This document shows positions 50,822-60,317 of a stretch of 64,000 nucleotides of DNA, one piece after another. The translations under genes were made by a program, and so were the position numbers. Source of the DNA: Autumnicola tepida (GTDB lineage: Bacteria > Bacteroidota > Bacteroidia > Flavobacteriales > Flavobacteriaceae); assembly GCF_031846485.1 (NCBI RefSeq), contig NZ_JAVRHQ010000019.1:17625-81624 (forward strand), written 5' to 3'. Under the pieces are notes generated by a model that did no database searches, was not told the origin of the DNA, and saw only the letters and a program-made list of their open reading frames with translations. The stretch's first letter is position 1. Every line of letters begins with the position of its first letter.

Positions 50822-52108
50822 CTATAATTCCTTTAGCAAATTAGCCAATTCTTCGGTAAGACTTCTTCGGTGATAGCGGTCTGTATTTTCGGAGTTTACT
50901 TGCAGCCGTCCATTTTTATAATCTGAATATAGCTGAAGTAAATAGCCTTTAATTTCTTCTTTTTCCGAATATTTAAAGAATTGCCCGGCGGCCGTTTCTT
51001 CAAGAATTTTCCGAACATCCCATTCTGCCGGCCCTAAAGCAAGAATTGGCCTCTTCGCGGCCATATATTCAAACACCTTTCCGGGAATAATTCCGGTGGT
51101 TTCGTTACTGTCTATTTCGATTAGCAGCAGTACCTCACTTTTTCTTTGAAATATTATCGCTTCGGGATGTGGAACATATTGCTGAATTTTAAGCTGCTTC
51201 TCCAATCCCTCGGCTTTAATGGAATTCAAAACTTCTTCGCTTACCGCTCCAACCAGTTTCAGCTCAAAATCTTTGGCAAAACCGCTATTTTCCCTTATTA
51301 TCTCGCCGAGAGCTTTCCATAGATTCTGCGGATTTCGTCCCGAAAGTAAAGACCCAATGTGGGAAAAAGTAAATTTTTGATCAAGTTCAATATTTTCCGA
51401 AGCAATTTCTGTATCAAATCCATTGGTAATCACCGATACCGGTTTGGTGGTTTTAGCTTCAAACTCTTTTTTCGTGCTGAAACTGGTAACAAGTACATGA
51501 TCTGCCGCATTTAGAACCTCTTTTTCCATGGCAATATGTTTTTGCCGGGAACTTTTAGTAAGCTTCAGTTTCTCGTGATAGCCAATATTGGTCCAGGGGT
51601 CCCGGAAATCGGCCAGCCACTTCATATTTTTCTTTTTTTTAAGCTGAAGCCCAATCAGGTGCAGGCTATGCGGCGGCCCGGTGGTAATTATGGTACTTAT
51701 CTGCTCTTCTTCCAGCGACTTTTCGAGGTACTTTACTGAAGGTTTTATCCAAAATTTCCGCGCGTCTGGAATAAAAAAGTTTCCCCTGATGTAAAGCATC
51801 ATTTTTTGCAGAAAACTTTGATTTTCCTCTTTTACAATAATACCGGAACTGATGGTTTGGGTTTCCTTTTTTGAAAAAAACTTTGCCGCGGCGTATGGTT
51901 CAAAAATTCTATGTTTTAGCACTTTAAGATTCTCCGGAACTTCTGCCTGCAGAGATTCATCTTTTAAGGGATATGTAGGGTTTTCAGGAATATAAACAAC
52001 AGGCTCTATATTATAATCCCGGAGGTATTTTACAAATTTCAGCCAGCGTTGTACGCCGGGGCCACCTGCAGGAGGCCAGTAGTACGTAATGATGAGTACC
52101 TTTTTCAT
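50822..52108 (-). CDS. Family 4 glycosyltransferase
   Basis: 428 residues, GT-B fold. The N-terminus VLIITYYWPPAGGPGVQRWLKFVKYLRD is the nearly universal Bacteroidota GT4 start, and the C-terminal half contains LVTSFSTKKEFEAK, VITNGFD and TGIIPGKVFEYMAAKRPILALGP for nucleotide-sugar binding. It likely adds a sugar to a lipid-linked glycan, together with the adjacent flippase (4 bases) and YfhO (3 bases). Confidence 0.88.
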   Translation of the reverse strand: MKKVLIITYYWPPAGGPGVQRWLKFVKYLRDYNIEPVVYIPENPTYPLKDESLQAEVPENLKVLKHRIFEPYAAAKFFSKKETQTISSGIIVKEENQSFLQKMMLYIRGNFFIPDARKFWIKPSVKYLEKSLEEEQISTIITTGPPHSLHLIGLQLKKKKNMKWLADFRDPWTNIGYHEKLKLTKSSRQKHIAMEKEVLNAADHVLVTSFSTKKEFEAKTTKPVSVITNGFDTEIASENIELDQKFTFSHIGSLLSGRNPQNLWKALGEIIRENSGFAKDFELKLVGAVSEEVLNSIKAEGLEKQLKIQQYVPHPEAIIFQRKSEVLLLIEIDSNETTGIIPGKVFEYMAAKRPILALGPAEWDVRKILEETAAGQFFKYSEKEEIKGYLLQLYSDYKNGRLQVNSENTDRYHRRSLTEELANLLKEL

Positions 52109-52111
52109 CCA

Positions 52112-54538
52112 CTACTCTTCTTCATTTTTTCTGCGGAAACCGTAAAATATACCTCCTAGCACCACCAATCCTATAATAACAGAACTGGCCAGGGCTATGC
52201 TGCTTCCGGTTTGAATAACTTCCGGTTCAAATCTGAAGGTGACAGTATGGTCTCCTGCAGGAATATTCATTGCCCTCAACACATAATCGGCCTGTACATG
52301 CGGCACAGGTTCCCCGTCTATATAAGCCTGCCATCCCGGCTGGTAATAACTTTCAGAAAAAACCGCTAATTGGTCGGTTTCTGAAGAAGTTCTGTACACC
52401 AGTTCATTTGGCTGTTCACTTACCAGATTGATTTTAGCGTCGGCATTAAATCCCACATTTTCGCCCAACATGTCCTTAAATTTATTGTTGATTACCGCTG
52501 TATTCTGAAGGTCTACTTCTTTTAGCGCCAGGATTTCTTCATTTGCAGAATCAACCCATTGTACATTTTCCACATACCAGGCATTGCCAAAGGCATCCGG
52601 ATTTTGCTGTGCCTGCACCCCACCCTGTTCTGTGGGAACAATAAAATATTTAATGTTGAGCATATTAAGCACTTCCATATTGTTTTGAGAGACGTAGAAA
52701 TCAAAAATATCCTGCATTCTTCCCGGTTTGGCGCCATGATAGCCACCTATGGAATTATGGAAATAGGAAGCGCGGCTACTGCTGAAAGTACTGCCCGAAA
52801 GGTCAAAAACCCTGTAGCGGGAAGTATCCTGAAGGATCTGCCTGTCGGCTTCGGTTTTTTGAAAAGGCTGTTCCATTTGCCTTGCCTGCACAAAATCTTC
52901 ATTATTTACATACCGGCGGTCCACTCCTACCAGATCAACTAAAAACAGGATCGCGAAGCCGGCAACCACAATTTTGTCAGAAATTTTCTTTTTCAGATAA
53001 AGCACAATGATTCCTGCGGAAAGGATCACGAAAACCAGGCTGCGCAAAGTGTCTGAGACCAGCAGTGATTTACGGTCTTCTTTTAAAGCCCTCACAAATT
53101 CTATCCCTAACTGCTGAATTAATGCCGAATCGCTATCGCCGCTAAAATCAAAGAGAACAGATTTCATGAGTAAAAACAAAACGCACAATCCGCCGGTGAT
53201 TATTGTAGTCCACTTTAATGCTTCAGTCTTCACTTCGTCTTTTTCAACTTTGTTGAATAACTTATAAAGCCCAAAAACCGCCAAAAGCGGTACGCAGAGT
53301 TCAATAATTACCTGTATAGAAGTCACTGCCCTGAATTTGTCATATAACGGCACATAGTCGATAAAGAATTCAGTTAAAAAGGAAAAATTTTTACCCCAGG
53401 ACAAGAGTAAAGCCAGAATACTTGCACCTGCTATCCACCATTTTAAGCGCCCCCTGATGAGGAACAGAGCGAATATGAAGAGAAAAAGAACACTTGCGCC
53501 AATATAGGCCGGAGCACCTACATAAGGTTGATTTCCCCAGTATGCCGGGGCATTTTCAGCAAAATCAGCTGCCTGGCTGGGAGAAGCGCCCAGGTTTAAA
53601 AGCGCCTTGTAAACTTCGGAATCTTTACCTATATCCTCCTGGCTGGAACCACCCATAAAACGGGGAATAAATAGATTGAGCGTTTCCGGGATACCATAAC
53701 TGTAACTGGTGATGTATTCAAAATCCAGCCCTGAAGAAGTTTTTGGCGAACCATCAGGATTAATAGTGAGGCCGGTATCCCCACGCGTGCTAAAGGAGGT
53801 ATATTCCTGCGTAGCCAGAAGATTGGTAGCATTCGCCCCTATAGCTAATATAACGGCTACCACCATGATTCCTATGGCTTTAAAATAGTGCGGGAGCATC
53901 TTTTTCCGGAAAGCATCAATTAAATAAGCAATTCCAAGGCACACCACGAGCAGGAGCAAATAATAAGTCATCTGGAAATGGTTGGCTCCAATTTCCAGGG
54001 CCATTGCCAGGGACAGCAGGATAAAGCCAGGGATAAACCTGGACCTGAAAATAAGGATAATTCCGCCTAAAACCGCGGGCATATATGCAATCGCATGGGC
54101 TTTGGCATTATGCCCCACGCCTAGAATAATGATAAAATAAGTGGAAAAACCGAAGGCCAAAGCGCCCAGAAAGGCTAGTTTGTAGTCAAGCTTTAGACAC
54201 AGAAGAAGAATATAAAACCCTATAAAATACAGAAAAAGATAGTCTGCCGGCCGGGGCAAAAACCTTAGCACATCATCTAATTTTTTAATATAATTATGCG
54301 GATAATGCGCGCCCAGCTGGTAAGTGGGCATTCCGCCAAAAGCGGAATCTGTCCAGTAGGGTTCTTCTCCGGTTTGCGCCCTAAAATCGGATTGTTCTTT
54401 AGACATTCCAATATATTGGACAATATCACTCTGAAAAATTTCTTTTCCCTGTAGTACAGGATTAAAATAAGCTAAGGCAATAATTACAAAACCTGCCAGA
54501 ACCAGCAGGTGAGGAAGAAATCTTTTCAAATTGACCAT
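52112..54538 (-). CDS. YfhO family membrane protein
   Basis: 808 residues, ATG at 54538 preferred over a TTG one codon upstream. About 12 membrane helices in the first 500 residues (MVNLKRFLPHLLVLAGFVIIALAYFNPVLQG ...) and one near the C-terminus (SIALASSVIIGLVVLGGIFYGF), with a periplasmic domain between (WQAYIDGEPVPHVQADYVLRA). This matches the YfhO family (DUF2142-like), GT-C type membrane proteins thought to glycosylate teichoic or lipid substrates. Promoter box TATATTTG lies at 54595-54602, 57 bases upstream. Confidence 0.85.
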   Translation of the reverse strand: MVNLKRFLPHLLVLAGFVIIALAYFNPVLQGKEIFQSDIVQYIGMSKEQSDFRAQTGEEPYWTDSAFGGMPTYQLGAHYPHNYIKKLDDVLRFLPRPADYLFLYFIGFYILLLCLKLDYKLAFLGALAFGFSTYFIIILGVGHNAKAHAIAYMPAVLGGIILIFRSRFIPGFILLSLAMALEIGANHFQMTYYLLLLVVCLGIAYLIDAFRKKMLPHYFKAIGIMVVAVILAIGANATNLLATQEYTSFSTRGDTGLTINPDGSPKTSSGLDFEYITSYSYGIPETLNLFIPRFMGGSSQEDIGKDSEVYKALLNLGASPSQAADFAENAPAYWGNQPYVGAPAYIGASVLFLFIFALFLIRGRLKWWIAGASILALLLSWGKNFSFLTEFFIDYVPLYDKFRAVTSIQVIIELCVPLLAVFGLYKLFNKVEKDEVKTEALKWTTIITGGLCVLFLLMKSVLFDFSGDSDSALIQQLGIEFVRALKEDRKSLLVSDTLRSLVFVILSAGIIVLYLKKKISDKIVVAGFAILFLVDLVGVDRRYVNNEDFVQARQMEQPFQKTEADRQILQDTSRYRVFDLSGSTFSSSRASYFHNSIGGYHGAKPGRMQDIFDFYVSQNNMEVLNMLNIKYFIVPTEQGGVQAQQNPDAFGNAWYVENVQWVDSANEEILALKEVDLQNTAVINNKFKDMLGENVGFNADAKINLVSEQPNELVYRTSSETDQLAVFSESYYQPGWQAYIDGEPVPHVQADYVLRAMNIPAGDHTVTFRFEPEVIQTGSSIALASSVIIGLVVLGGIFYGFRRKNEEE

Positions 54539-54591
54539 CAATCAGATTTTTGGGTTGAAACATATCCTGAATGTAATTTTTCAGAATTTGC

Positions 54592-54614
54592 GGCCAAATA
54601 TATAAATTTAGGCC
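54592..54614 (-). promoter_or_regulatory. YfhO promoter in a quasi-palindrome
   Basis: The TATATTTG -7 box (54595-54602) lies inside GGCCAAATATATAAATTTAGGCC-like symmetry (GGCC at both ends, 54592-54614). It could be an operator; no -33 partner at ideal spacing. Confidence 0.4.
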
Positions 54615-54667
54615 TTTGTCGATATTATAATGACCAGGCCGGTGCTTAAGCCGGTGATGGTTCGAAA

Positions 54668-54949
54668 TTAATCAATTTCTTCGTAATCGATATACTCCCC
54701 AACATTTTTGTTGGATTTCCTGCCTCTGCGCGGTTTTTTATCTATACTTACTTTCCCTTCTTTCTCCTGCTGTGGTTGCTGGAACTGGCTGAACTGGTCC
54801 TGAAATTTCTTCCCCATCTTCTTCATAAAGTACTTTAGGATTAATGGACCAAAAAACCGGAATAATATTTTTATTCCAAAATACACCAACATTATAATCA
54901 AAATCGTTCTGAGTATCCCGGAAAATGATGCTTCGTACATGCTAAACAT
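54668..54949 (-). CDS. DUF4834-like small membrane protein
   Basis: 93 residues. One N-terminal membrane helix (about 13-35, TILIIMLVYFGIKILFRFFG) precedes a basic, disordered tail (KKPRRGRKSNKNVGEYIDYEEID). The pattern is that of DUF4834, a small Bacteroidota-restricted protein of unknown function. Start at 54949 or at the second Met (54940). Confidence 0.78.
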   Translation of the reverse strand: MFSMYEASFSGILRTILIIMLVYFGIKILFRFFGPLILKYFMKKMGKKFQDQFSQFQQPQQEKEGKVSIDKKPRRGRKSNKNVGEYIDYEEID

Positions 54950-55018
54950 TTTTGCAAAAATAAAAAGATGTGTAGAGAATTCTCATTTTTCGTGCCATAA
55001 AAAAATAATAAATTCTCC

Positions 55019-55026
55019 TATCTTTG
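55019..55026 (+). promoter_or_regulatory. Candidate -7 element (TATCTTTG)
   Basis: Exact TAnnTTTG match 21 bases before the ATG at 55048; lies in the 98-base gap between this gene and the divergent DUF4834 gene. Confidence 0.5.
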
Positions 55027-55047
55027 ATCCTACTTAACACAGCAATT

Positions 55048-56007
55048 ATGCGGAAAATACTTGCCTGCCTTAGCCTACTAAGCCTGATATCTTTTAGCCT
55101 CCAGGCCCAATATACCGAAACCATAAATTCCAACCGGCCCGGGGAGTCCCAGGGAGGATACGCGGTTGGCAGGGGAGTTTTGCAACTGGAAGCCGGTCCT
55201 TATTTCGGCAATGATGACCATGCCCTTTATCGTGAAGAAACGGACATTCTTGGGGCAAGCTACGGCCTTAGGTACGGGTTGTTAACGGAGAACCTGGAGC
55301 TTAATATTTTTGGCTCCTTCCAGGCGGAAACCACCACTATAAGAATTGGCAATACAGACGAAGAATTTAAAAGAAGTAATTTCAGGACCAATACCATAGG
55401 GGCAAAATATCTAGTTTTTGACCCTTATAAAAACGCCAAAGAGGATAAACCCAATCTTTACAGCTGGAAAGCCAATCAGCGTTTTAAGTGGAAAACTTTG
55501 ATTCCTGCCATCTCTGTTTACGGTGGCGCCAATTTTTCTTTCGGGGATAATCCTTACTTATACGAGGGCGAAGGAAAATTTAGCCCCAAGGCAGCGATTA
55601 TTACCCAAAATAACTGGGGAAGATGGGTGCTGGTAATGAACTTTATCGCAGATAAATTTACCGAAGAATTTCCTACTTATGGTGCAATAGCCACGGTTAC
55701 TCATGCCGTTACTCCTAAATTCGCTGTTTTTGGGGAATACCAGGGATACATTAGTGATATTTATGCCGATGATATACTGCGAGGCGGCGCGGCATACCTT
55801 CTAATGGACAATCTCCAGGTGGATATCTCCGGACTGGTGAATTTTAAAGACACACCGCAGCGATGGCAAATAGCTGGGGGCTTTTCCTATAGACTGGATT
55901 TTCATGATGAAGATGAAGTGCTGGAAGATTCTTACGATGGCCCCAGGGACAGGAGAAAACAGCGCAGCCAGGACAGCGGCTTTCAGTTTGAAGAAGACAG
56001 CGATTAA
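55048..56007 (+). CDS. Outer-membrane-type protein (transporter family, beta-barrel-like)
   Basis: 319 residues, start ATG 55048. Signal peptide MRKILACLSLLSLISFSLQAQ, then alternating hydrophobic strands (for example VLQLEAGPYFG, LNIFGSFQ, NTIGAKYLV, ISVYGGANFSF, WVLVMNFIAD) resembling the transporter/phenol-meta-degradation outer membrane family. The C-terminus is acidic and charged (EDEVLEDSYDGPRDRRKQRSQDSGFQFEED). Function unknown. Confidence 0.72.
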   Translation: MRKILACLSLLSLISFSLQAQYTETINSNRPGESQGGYAVGRGVLQLEAGPYFGNDDHALYREETDILGASYGLRYGLLTENLELNIFGSFQAETTTIRIGNTDEEFKRSNFRTNTIGAKYLVFDPYKNAKEDKPNLYSWKANQRFKWKTLIPAISVYGGANFSFGDNPYLYEGEGKFSPKAAIITQNNWGRWVLVMNFIADKFTEEFPTYGAIATVTHAVTPKFAVFGEYQGYISDIYADDILRGGAAYLLMDNLQVDISGLVNFKDTPQRWQIAGGFSYRLDFHDEDEVLEDSYDGPRDRRKQRSQDSGFQFEEDSD

Positions 56008-56239
56008 TACTCTTGTAGCAGTAACTGTTAAAACTGGAGAAAACCTTGTAGGTATTTACTTCACCTGAAGTCTTAAATTCTTTATTTTCAATCGCCTTTT
56101 TGCAGCTGTTTTATTTACTTTTGTATCCTATATAAGAGAGAAAGAATAGACATAAAAGAATTTTTTCTTTCCCTTTTATTGACTTTTCTACCTATGTTAG
56201 AACATAATTTCTGGCACTTTAACCTTTAAAATTTTAGAT

Positions 56240-58033
56240 TTGAAATTTTCAAAGTTCCAGCCTTCTTCGCCGGCAAAAAATGCGCTGCCTAAGATTTTAA
56301 AAAAAATTTCCTTCTGGCTAAGCTTCCTGGCAATTTTTTTACTTATTACAGATTTAGGCTTCACGCATAGCCATGAAATAGACCAGGCATTAAAATTCTT
56401 TTATTTTACCGCTCTTTTTGTAGGCACAGCTTCCATACTTACCAGGTATGCATTTGCGAGCAGAAGATTTCAACTTAAGGTGAGAATTTTTGATGCGGTA
56501 ATCATCAGCCTTTTTGCCCTTTTGATCTTTATACAGATAGACGGAGTGCTGGAAATGATACCATTTTTATCTTTTCTGAATAAAATGGGCTGGCTTTACC
56601 TCGCGTTATCGGTTTACTTCGTCCGGGAATTTTCCGAGATCCAGATTGGCTTTAACAGGGAATATCTTAATCCCGCCCAACTTTTTATTATGAGTTTCCT
56701 TTTAATAATAATGGTTGGCACCATTTTGCTAATGTTACCAAAGGCCACACATGAAGGGCTTTCTCTTGTAGATGCACTTTTTACCGCTACCAGCGCCGTT
56801 TGTGTTACAGGATTAATTGTAGTGGATACAGGCACTTATTTTACACAATTTGGTCAAATAATTATCCTGATTTTAATTCAGCTTGGCGGATTGGGAATTA
56901 TGACCTTTGCCAGCTATTTCAGCTATTTTTTCAGGGGAAAAAGCTCCTATGAAAATCAGCTTATGCTCAAAGACATCACCAATTCAGAAAAGATAGGAGA
57001 TGTTTTTGGAGTGCTTAAAAAAATTGTAGCGCTTACTTTTATTATTGAATTCTTTGGTGCCGTTTTTATTTTCTTCACCATAAATAAAGCTACCATTTCC
57101 TCTATTCCGCAGCGGATTTTCTTTTCTGTGTTTCATTCCATTTCAGGATTTTGCAACGCCGGATTTTCCACCATGGAAAACAGCCTGTACGAACCGGAGT
57201 TCAGGTTTAATTATCCCATGCAGCTTATTATTGCTGCTCTGTTTATTTTAGGCGGGATAGGTTTTCCCATCCTCTTCAATCTTTTTAAATATTTAAAGCA
57301 TAATTTTCGTAACAGGATTCTTAACCTCGTTCACCACGAGAAAGCAGTATATACTCCCTGGATTCTTAACCTGAATACGCGTATTGTTCTTTTTACCTCG
57401 TTTCTTTTAACTGTGGTGGGGACCGCCTTGTTCTTTTATTTTGAATATAATAATACCCTCCAGGAACATTCGTGGTTTGGGAAACTTGTGACCTCGTTTT
57501 TCACGGCCACCACTCCAAGAACGGCAGGTTTTAACGCCGTGGACATGTCTGCATTAAATTTTGCCACATTAATGGTAATATTATTGCTTATGTGGATTGG
57601 TGCTTCTCCGGCATCTACGGGAGGTGGTATTAAAACCAGCACATTTGCCATTGCGACTTTAAATTTTTTAAGTATTGCCAAAGGAAAAGACCGGGTGGAA
57701 GTTTACCGCAGGGAACTTTCAGCATTATCCATAAGACGCGCTTTTGCCATCATAGCGCTTTCGCTAATGGTCATTGGAATAGCCGTTTTTCTTATCGCAT
57801 CTTTCGACAGCGAAAAGAGCCTGCTAAGCATTGCTTTTGAGTGTTTTTCAGCATACAGTACAGTAGGCCTCAGCGTTGGGATAACGGCAAAACTAAGTGC
57901 TGCTTCCAAATTGGTTATTATCGCCACCATGTTTATTGGCCGGGTTAGCATGCTCTCAATTTTAATTGCTATAATGCGCCGCGTAAAACATTTAAATTAT
58001 AAATATCCTACGGAAGAGATCCTGATTAACTAA
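56240..58033 (+). CDS. trkH: Potassium transporter membrane subunit TrkH/KtrB
   Basis: 597 residues. There is no ATG near; the start is TTG at 56240 (MKFSKFQPSSPAKNAL), followed by about 10 membrane helices in four pore repeats. Selectivity-filter-like motifs are seen in SAVCVTGLIVVDTG, SGFCNAGFST, PRTAGFNAVD and SAYSTVGLSVG. With the cytosolic RCK protein encoded next it imports K+ (or Na+/K+). A TACTTTTG -7 box is at 56116-56123. Confidence 0.93.
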   Translation: MKFSKFQPSSPAKNALPKILKKISFWLSFLAIFLLITDLGFTHSHEIDQALKFFYFTALFVGTASILTRYAFASRRFQLKVRIFDAVIISLFALLIFIQIDGVLEMIPFLSFLNKMGWLYLALSVYFVREFSEIQIGFNREYLNPAQLFIMSFLLIIMVGTILLMLPKATHEGLSLVDALFTATSAVCVTGLIVVDTGTYFTQFGQIIILILIQLGGLGIMTFASYFSYFFRGKSSYENQLMLKDITNSEKIGDVFGVLKKIVALTFIIEFFGAVFIFFTINKATISSIPQRIFFSVFHSISGFCNAGFSTMENSLYEPEFRFNYPMQLIIAALFILGGIGFPILFNLFKYLKHNFRNRILNLVHHEKAVYTPWILNLNTRIVLFTSFLLTVVGTALFFYFEYNNTLQEHSWFGKLVTSFFTATTPRTAGFNAVDMSALNFATLMVILLLMWIGASPASTGGGIKTSTFAIATLNFLSIAKGKDRVEVYRRELSALSIRRAFAIIALSLMVIGIAVFLIASFDSEKSLLSIAFECFSAYSTVGLSVGITAKLSAASKLVIIATMFIGRVSMLSILIAIMRRVKHLNYKYPTEEILIN

Positions 58034-58127
58034 AACAATAAAAGCCTTCAACGGGCATTGATAAAAGATGGTTGTATTCTTTAGTTGAAATAATGCTGAA
58101 GAAAAATAGCCGGAAAAATAAACACAG

Positions 58128-58826
58128 ATGAAATATATTATAATAGGACTGGGGAATTTTGGCGCTTCTTTAGCTGAAAAACTTACAGGAATGGGAAATG
58201 AAGTGATTGGAGTAGACCTGAAGTTAAGTCGCGTGGAAGCTATTAAAGACCGTATAACCCATGCTATAAACCTTGATGCCACAGAAGCTGGTGCTGTTTC
58301 CAACCTCCCTTATAAAGATGCTGATGTAATTGTGGTTGGCATAGGCGAAGATAAGGGAGCCAACATCATGGCCACGGCGCTCATGAAGCAGCTAAAGGTA
58401 AAGCGGCTTATCAGCAGGGCGGTTTCCCCATTGCAGGAGACCGTGCTGGAAGCCATGGGCGTTGATGAAATTATACATCCCGAAGAAGAAACCGCAGACC
58501 GCTGGGCGAAAAAACTAAATTTACACGGCGTGGTGGATTCCTTCGAGGTAAACAAAGATTTCAGCATTGTTGAAACCACTGTTCCTAAAGAATATGATGG
58601 AAAAAGCCTGGAAGAAATAGGCCTCAGGAGAAATTATAATGTAATTGTCCTCACCACTATCAAGCTGATAAAAGAACAAAATGAATTAGGATCTATGAAA
58701 GAGATCCAGAGCGTGCAGGGAGTGGCTTCAGCAAAAACGGTTCTTAATGAAGGTGATATTATGGTAATTTATGGCCATAATAAAGATGTAAAGAAAATGA
58801 TCAAAGATCAGCGGAAATTCAGCTAA
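58128..58826 (+). CDS. trkA: TrkA/KtrA-type RCK regulator of K+ uptake
   Basis: 232 residues. An N-terminal NAD-binding Rossmann domain (KYIIIGLGNFGASLAEKLTGMGNEVIGVDL) and a C-terminal TrkA_C domain (about 150-232). Binds nucleotides and gates TrkH, which is encoded 94 bases upstream. Confidence 0.94.
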   Translation: MKYIIIGLGNFGASLAEKLTGMGNEVIGVDLKLSRVEAIKDRITHAINLDATEAGAVSNLPYKDADVIVVGIGEDKGANIMATALMKQLKVKRLISRAVSPLQETVLEAMGVDEIIHPEEETADRWAKKLNLHGVVDSFEVNKDFSIVETTVPKEYDGKSLEEIGLRRNYNVIVLTTIKLIKEQNELGSMKEIQSVQGVASAKTVLNEGDIMVIYGHNKDVKKMIKDQRKFS

Positions 58827-58855
58827 AGCCCAATTTACAAGCTTTCTAAAACTAG

Positions 58856-58885
58856 AAAAGGTTCGGCGTAATTGCCGAACCTTTT
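58856..58885. terminator. Bidirectional terminator between trkA and the oxoamine synthase gene
   Basis: AAAAGGTTCGGC (58856-58867) pairs perfectly with GCCGAACCTTTT (58874-58885), a 12-base stem with 6-base loop. Confidence 0.88.
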
Positions 58886-58906
58886 GCTATTCTGAATATA
58901 TAAATC

Positions 58907-60172
58907 TTAAGATTTCTCTGCCATAGCAGCAGAGACAGTTGCGGAAAGTCTTTTGTAAGTTCCGTTTTCCAATCTTTCCCGGATAGCGGAAAACGCGTCC
59001 AAAGTTTCTTCCACATCTTTTAAAGTATGTGATGCGGTAGGAATCATTCTAAGCAGAATAAGGCCTTTCGGAATAACCGGATAAACCACGATAGAACAGA
59101 AAACCCCATGATTTTCCCTAAGGTCCTTTACCAGGGCCATGGCTTCAGGAATACTTCCTTTAAGATAAACAGGAGTCACACAACTTTGAGTGGTACCAAT
59201 ATCAAAGCCACGCTCTTTAAGTCCGTTTTGAAGCGCGTTTACATTCTCCCAAAGTTTCTCTTTAAGCTCAGGCATTGTTCGCAACATTTCCAGGCGTTTT
59301 AAAGCCCCAACCACAAGCTGCATTTGCAGGGATTTAGCGAACATTTGGGAACGCAGGTTATACTTCAGGTAATCCATTATCTCCTTATCGCCGGCAATAA
59401 ATGCCCCTGTACTTGCAAGGGATTTGGCAAAAGTGGCAAAATATACATCAATTTCATCCTGAACGCCCTGCTCCTCTCCTGCCCCGGCACCGGTTTTACC
59501 AAGTGTCCCAAAGCCATGAGCATCATCAACAAAAAGGCGGAATTGATACTTTTTCTTCAGCTCAACAATTTCCTTAAGCTTCCCCTGCTCCCCGCGCATT
59601 CCAAAAACACCTTCGGAAATGAGTAAAATCCCCCCTCCGGTTTGTTCAGCGATTTTGGTGGCACGCTGCAGGTTTTTTTCGATACTTTCCATATCGTTAT
59701 GCTTATAGGTAAAGCGCTGCCCAAGGTGAAGCCTTACCCCATCGATAATACATGCGTGGGCATCTACATCATACACAATAACATCAGATTTTGACACCAG
59801 GGCATCTATGGTTGAAACCATTCCCTGGTAACCAAAGTTGAGAAGATAAGCAGACTGTTTATGTACAAAAGCAGCAAGTTCGTCCTGCAGCCTTTCATGA
59901 AGATCTGTATGGCCACTCATCATCCTGGCTCCCATAGGATAAGCAGAACCGTATTGTTTGGCGGCTTCAGCATCTACCTTACGAACTTCCGGATGGTTGG
60001 CAAGTCCCAGATAATCATTGATGCTCCAGGTAATTACTTCTTTCCCCCTAAACTTCATTCGGTTAGAGATTTCTCCTTCCAGTTTAGGAAAAACAAAATA
60101 TCCTTCAGCCTGTTCTGCCCATTTTCCTAAAGGGCCCTTGTCCTTGTATATTTTATCAAATAAATCCTTCAT
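58907..60172 (-). CDS. Alpha-oxoamine synthase (SPT/KBL/AONS family), candidate cysteate/serine acyltransferase
   Basis: 421 residues, start ATG 60172 (MKDLFDKIYKDKGPLGKW); a longer frame to 60226 is unlikely. PLP enzyme fold: WSINDYLGLANHPEV, SAYPMGARMMSGHTDLHE, VDDAHGFGTLGKTGAGAGEE and the Schiff-base lysine in YFATFAKSLASTGAFIAG. Family members condense an amino acid with an acyl-thioester, giving a 3-keto amine: serine palmitoyltransferase for sphingolipids or cysteate fatty-acyltransferase for capnine-type sulfonolipids. The gene directly upstream on the same strand encodes a cysteate/cysteine-synthase-like enzyme, which favours the sulfonolipid reading (inference). Tandem promoters precede it. 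Confidence 0.82.
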   Translation of the reverse strand: MKDLFDKIYKDKGPLGKWAEQAEGYFVFPKLEGEISNRMKFRGKEVITWSINDYLGLANHPEVRKVDAEAAKQYGSAYPMGARMMSGHTDLHERLQDELAAFVHKQSAYLLNFGYQGMVSTIDALVSKSDVIVYDVDAHACIIDGVRLHLGQRFTYKHNDMESIEKNLQRATKIAEQTGGGILLISEGVFGMRGEQGKLKEIVELKKKYQFRLFVDDAHGFGTLGKTGAGAGEEQGVQDEIDVYFATFAKSLASTGAFIAGDKEIMDYLKYNLRSQMFAKSLQMQLVVGALKRLEMLRTMPELKEKLWENVNALQNGLKERGFDIGTTQSCVTPVYLKGSIPEAMALVKDLRENHGVFCSIVVYPVIPKGLILLRMIPTASHTLKDVEETLDAFSAIRERLENGTYKRLSATVSAAMAEKS

Positions 60173-60194
60173 TGATTCTTTTTTATACGAGCCA

Positions 60195-60255
60195 CAAAAG
60201 TACTCAAAATCGGCAGAATTGCCCAAAGTTATTTTACTGCTGTAGCTGCTGCAAA
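60195..60255 (-). promoter_or_regulatory. Two overlapping tandem promoters of the oxoamine synthase gene
   Basis: Minus strand: proximal TTTG (60224-60227)-N21-TACTTTTG (60195-60202), and distal TTTG (60252-60255)-N20-TAACTTTG (60224-60231). The distal -7 box doubles as the proximal -33 box, and the distal -33 box abuts the terminator of the upstream gene. Confidence 0.65.
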
Positions 60256-60287
60256 CAAAAAAGCATCCTTTTCCAGGGATGCTTTTT
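60256..60287 (-). terminator. Terminator of the CBS/cysteate-synthase-like gene
   Basis: On the minus strand AAAAAGCATCC-loop-GGATGCTTTTT (60258-60268 with 60277-60287) is followed by T residues, so the two PLP-enzyme genes may be separate transcripts despite their order. Confidence 0.8.
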
Positions 60288-60317
60288 AATGTAATTTACA
60301 AAAGGTGAACTACAAAT

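Noticed and set aside
56214..56230. Second sigma-54-like motif (TGGCAC) before trkH
   Set aside because: No TTGC-like element at the right spacing; only the -24 half matches.
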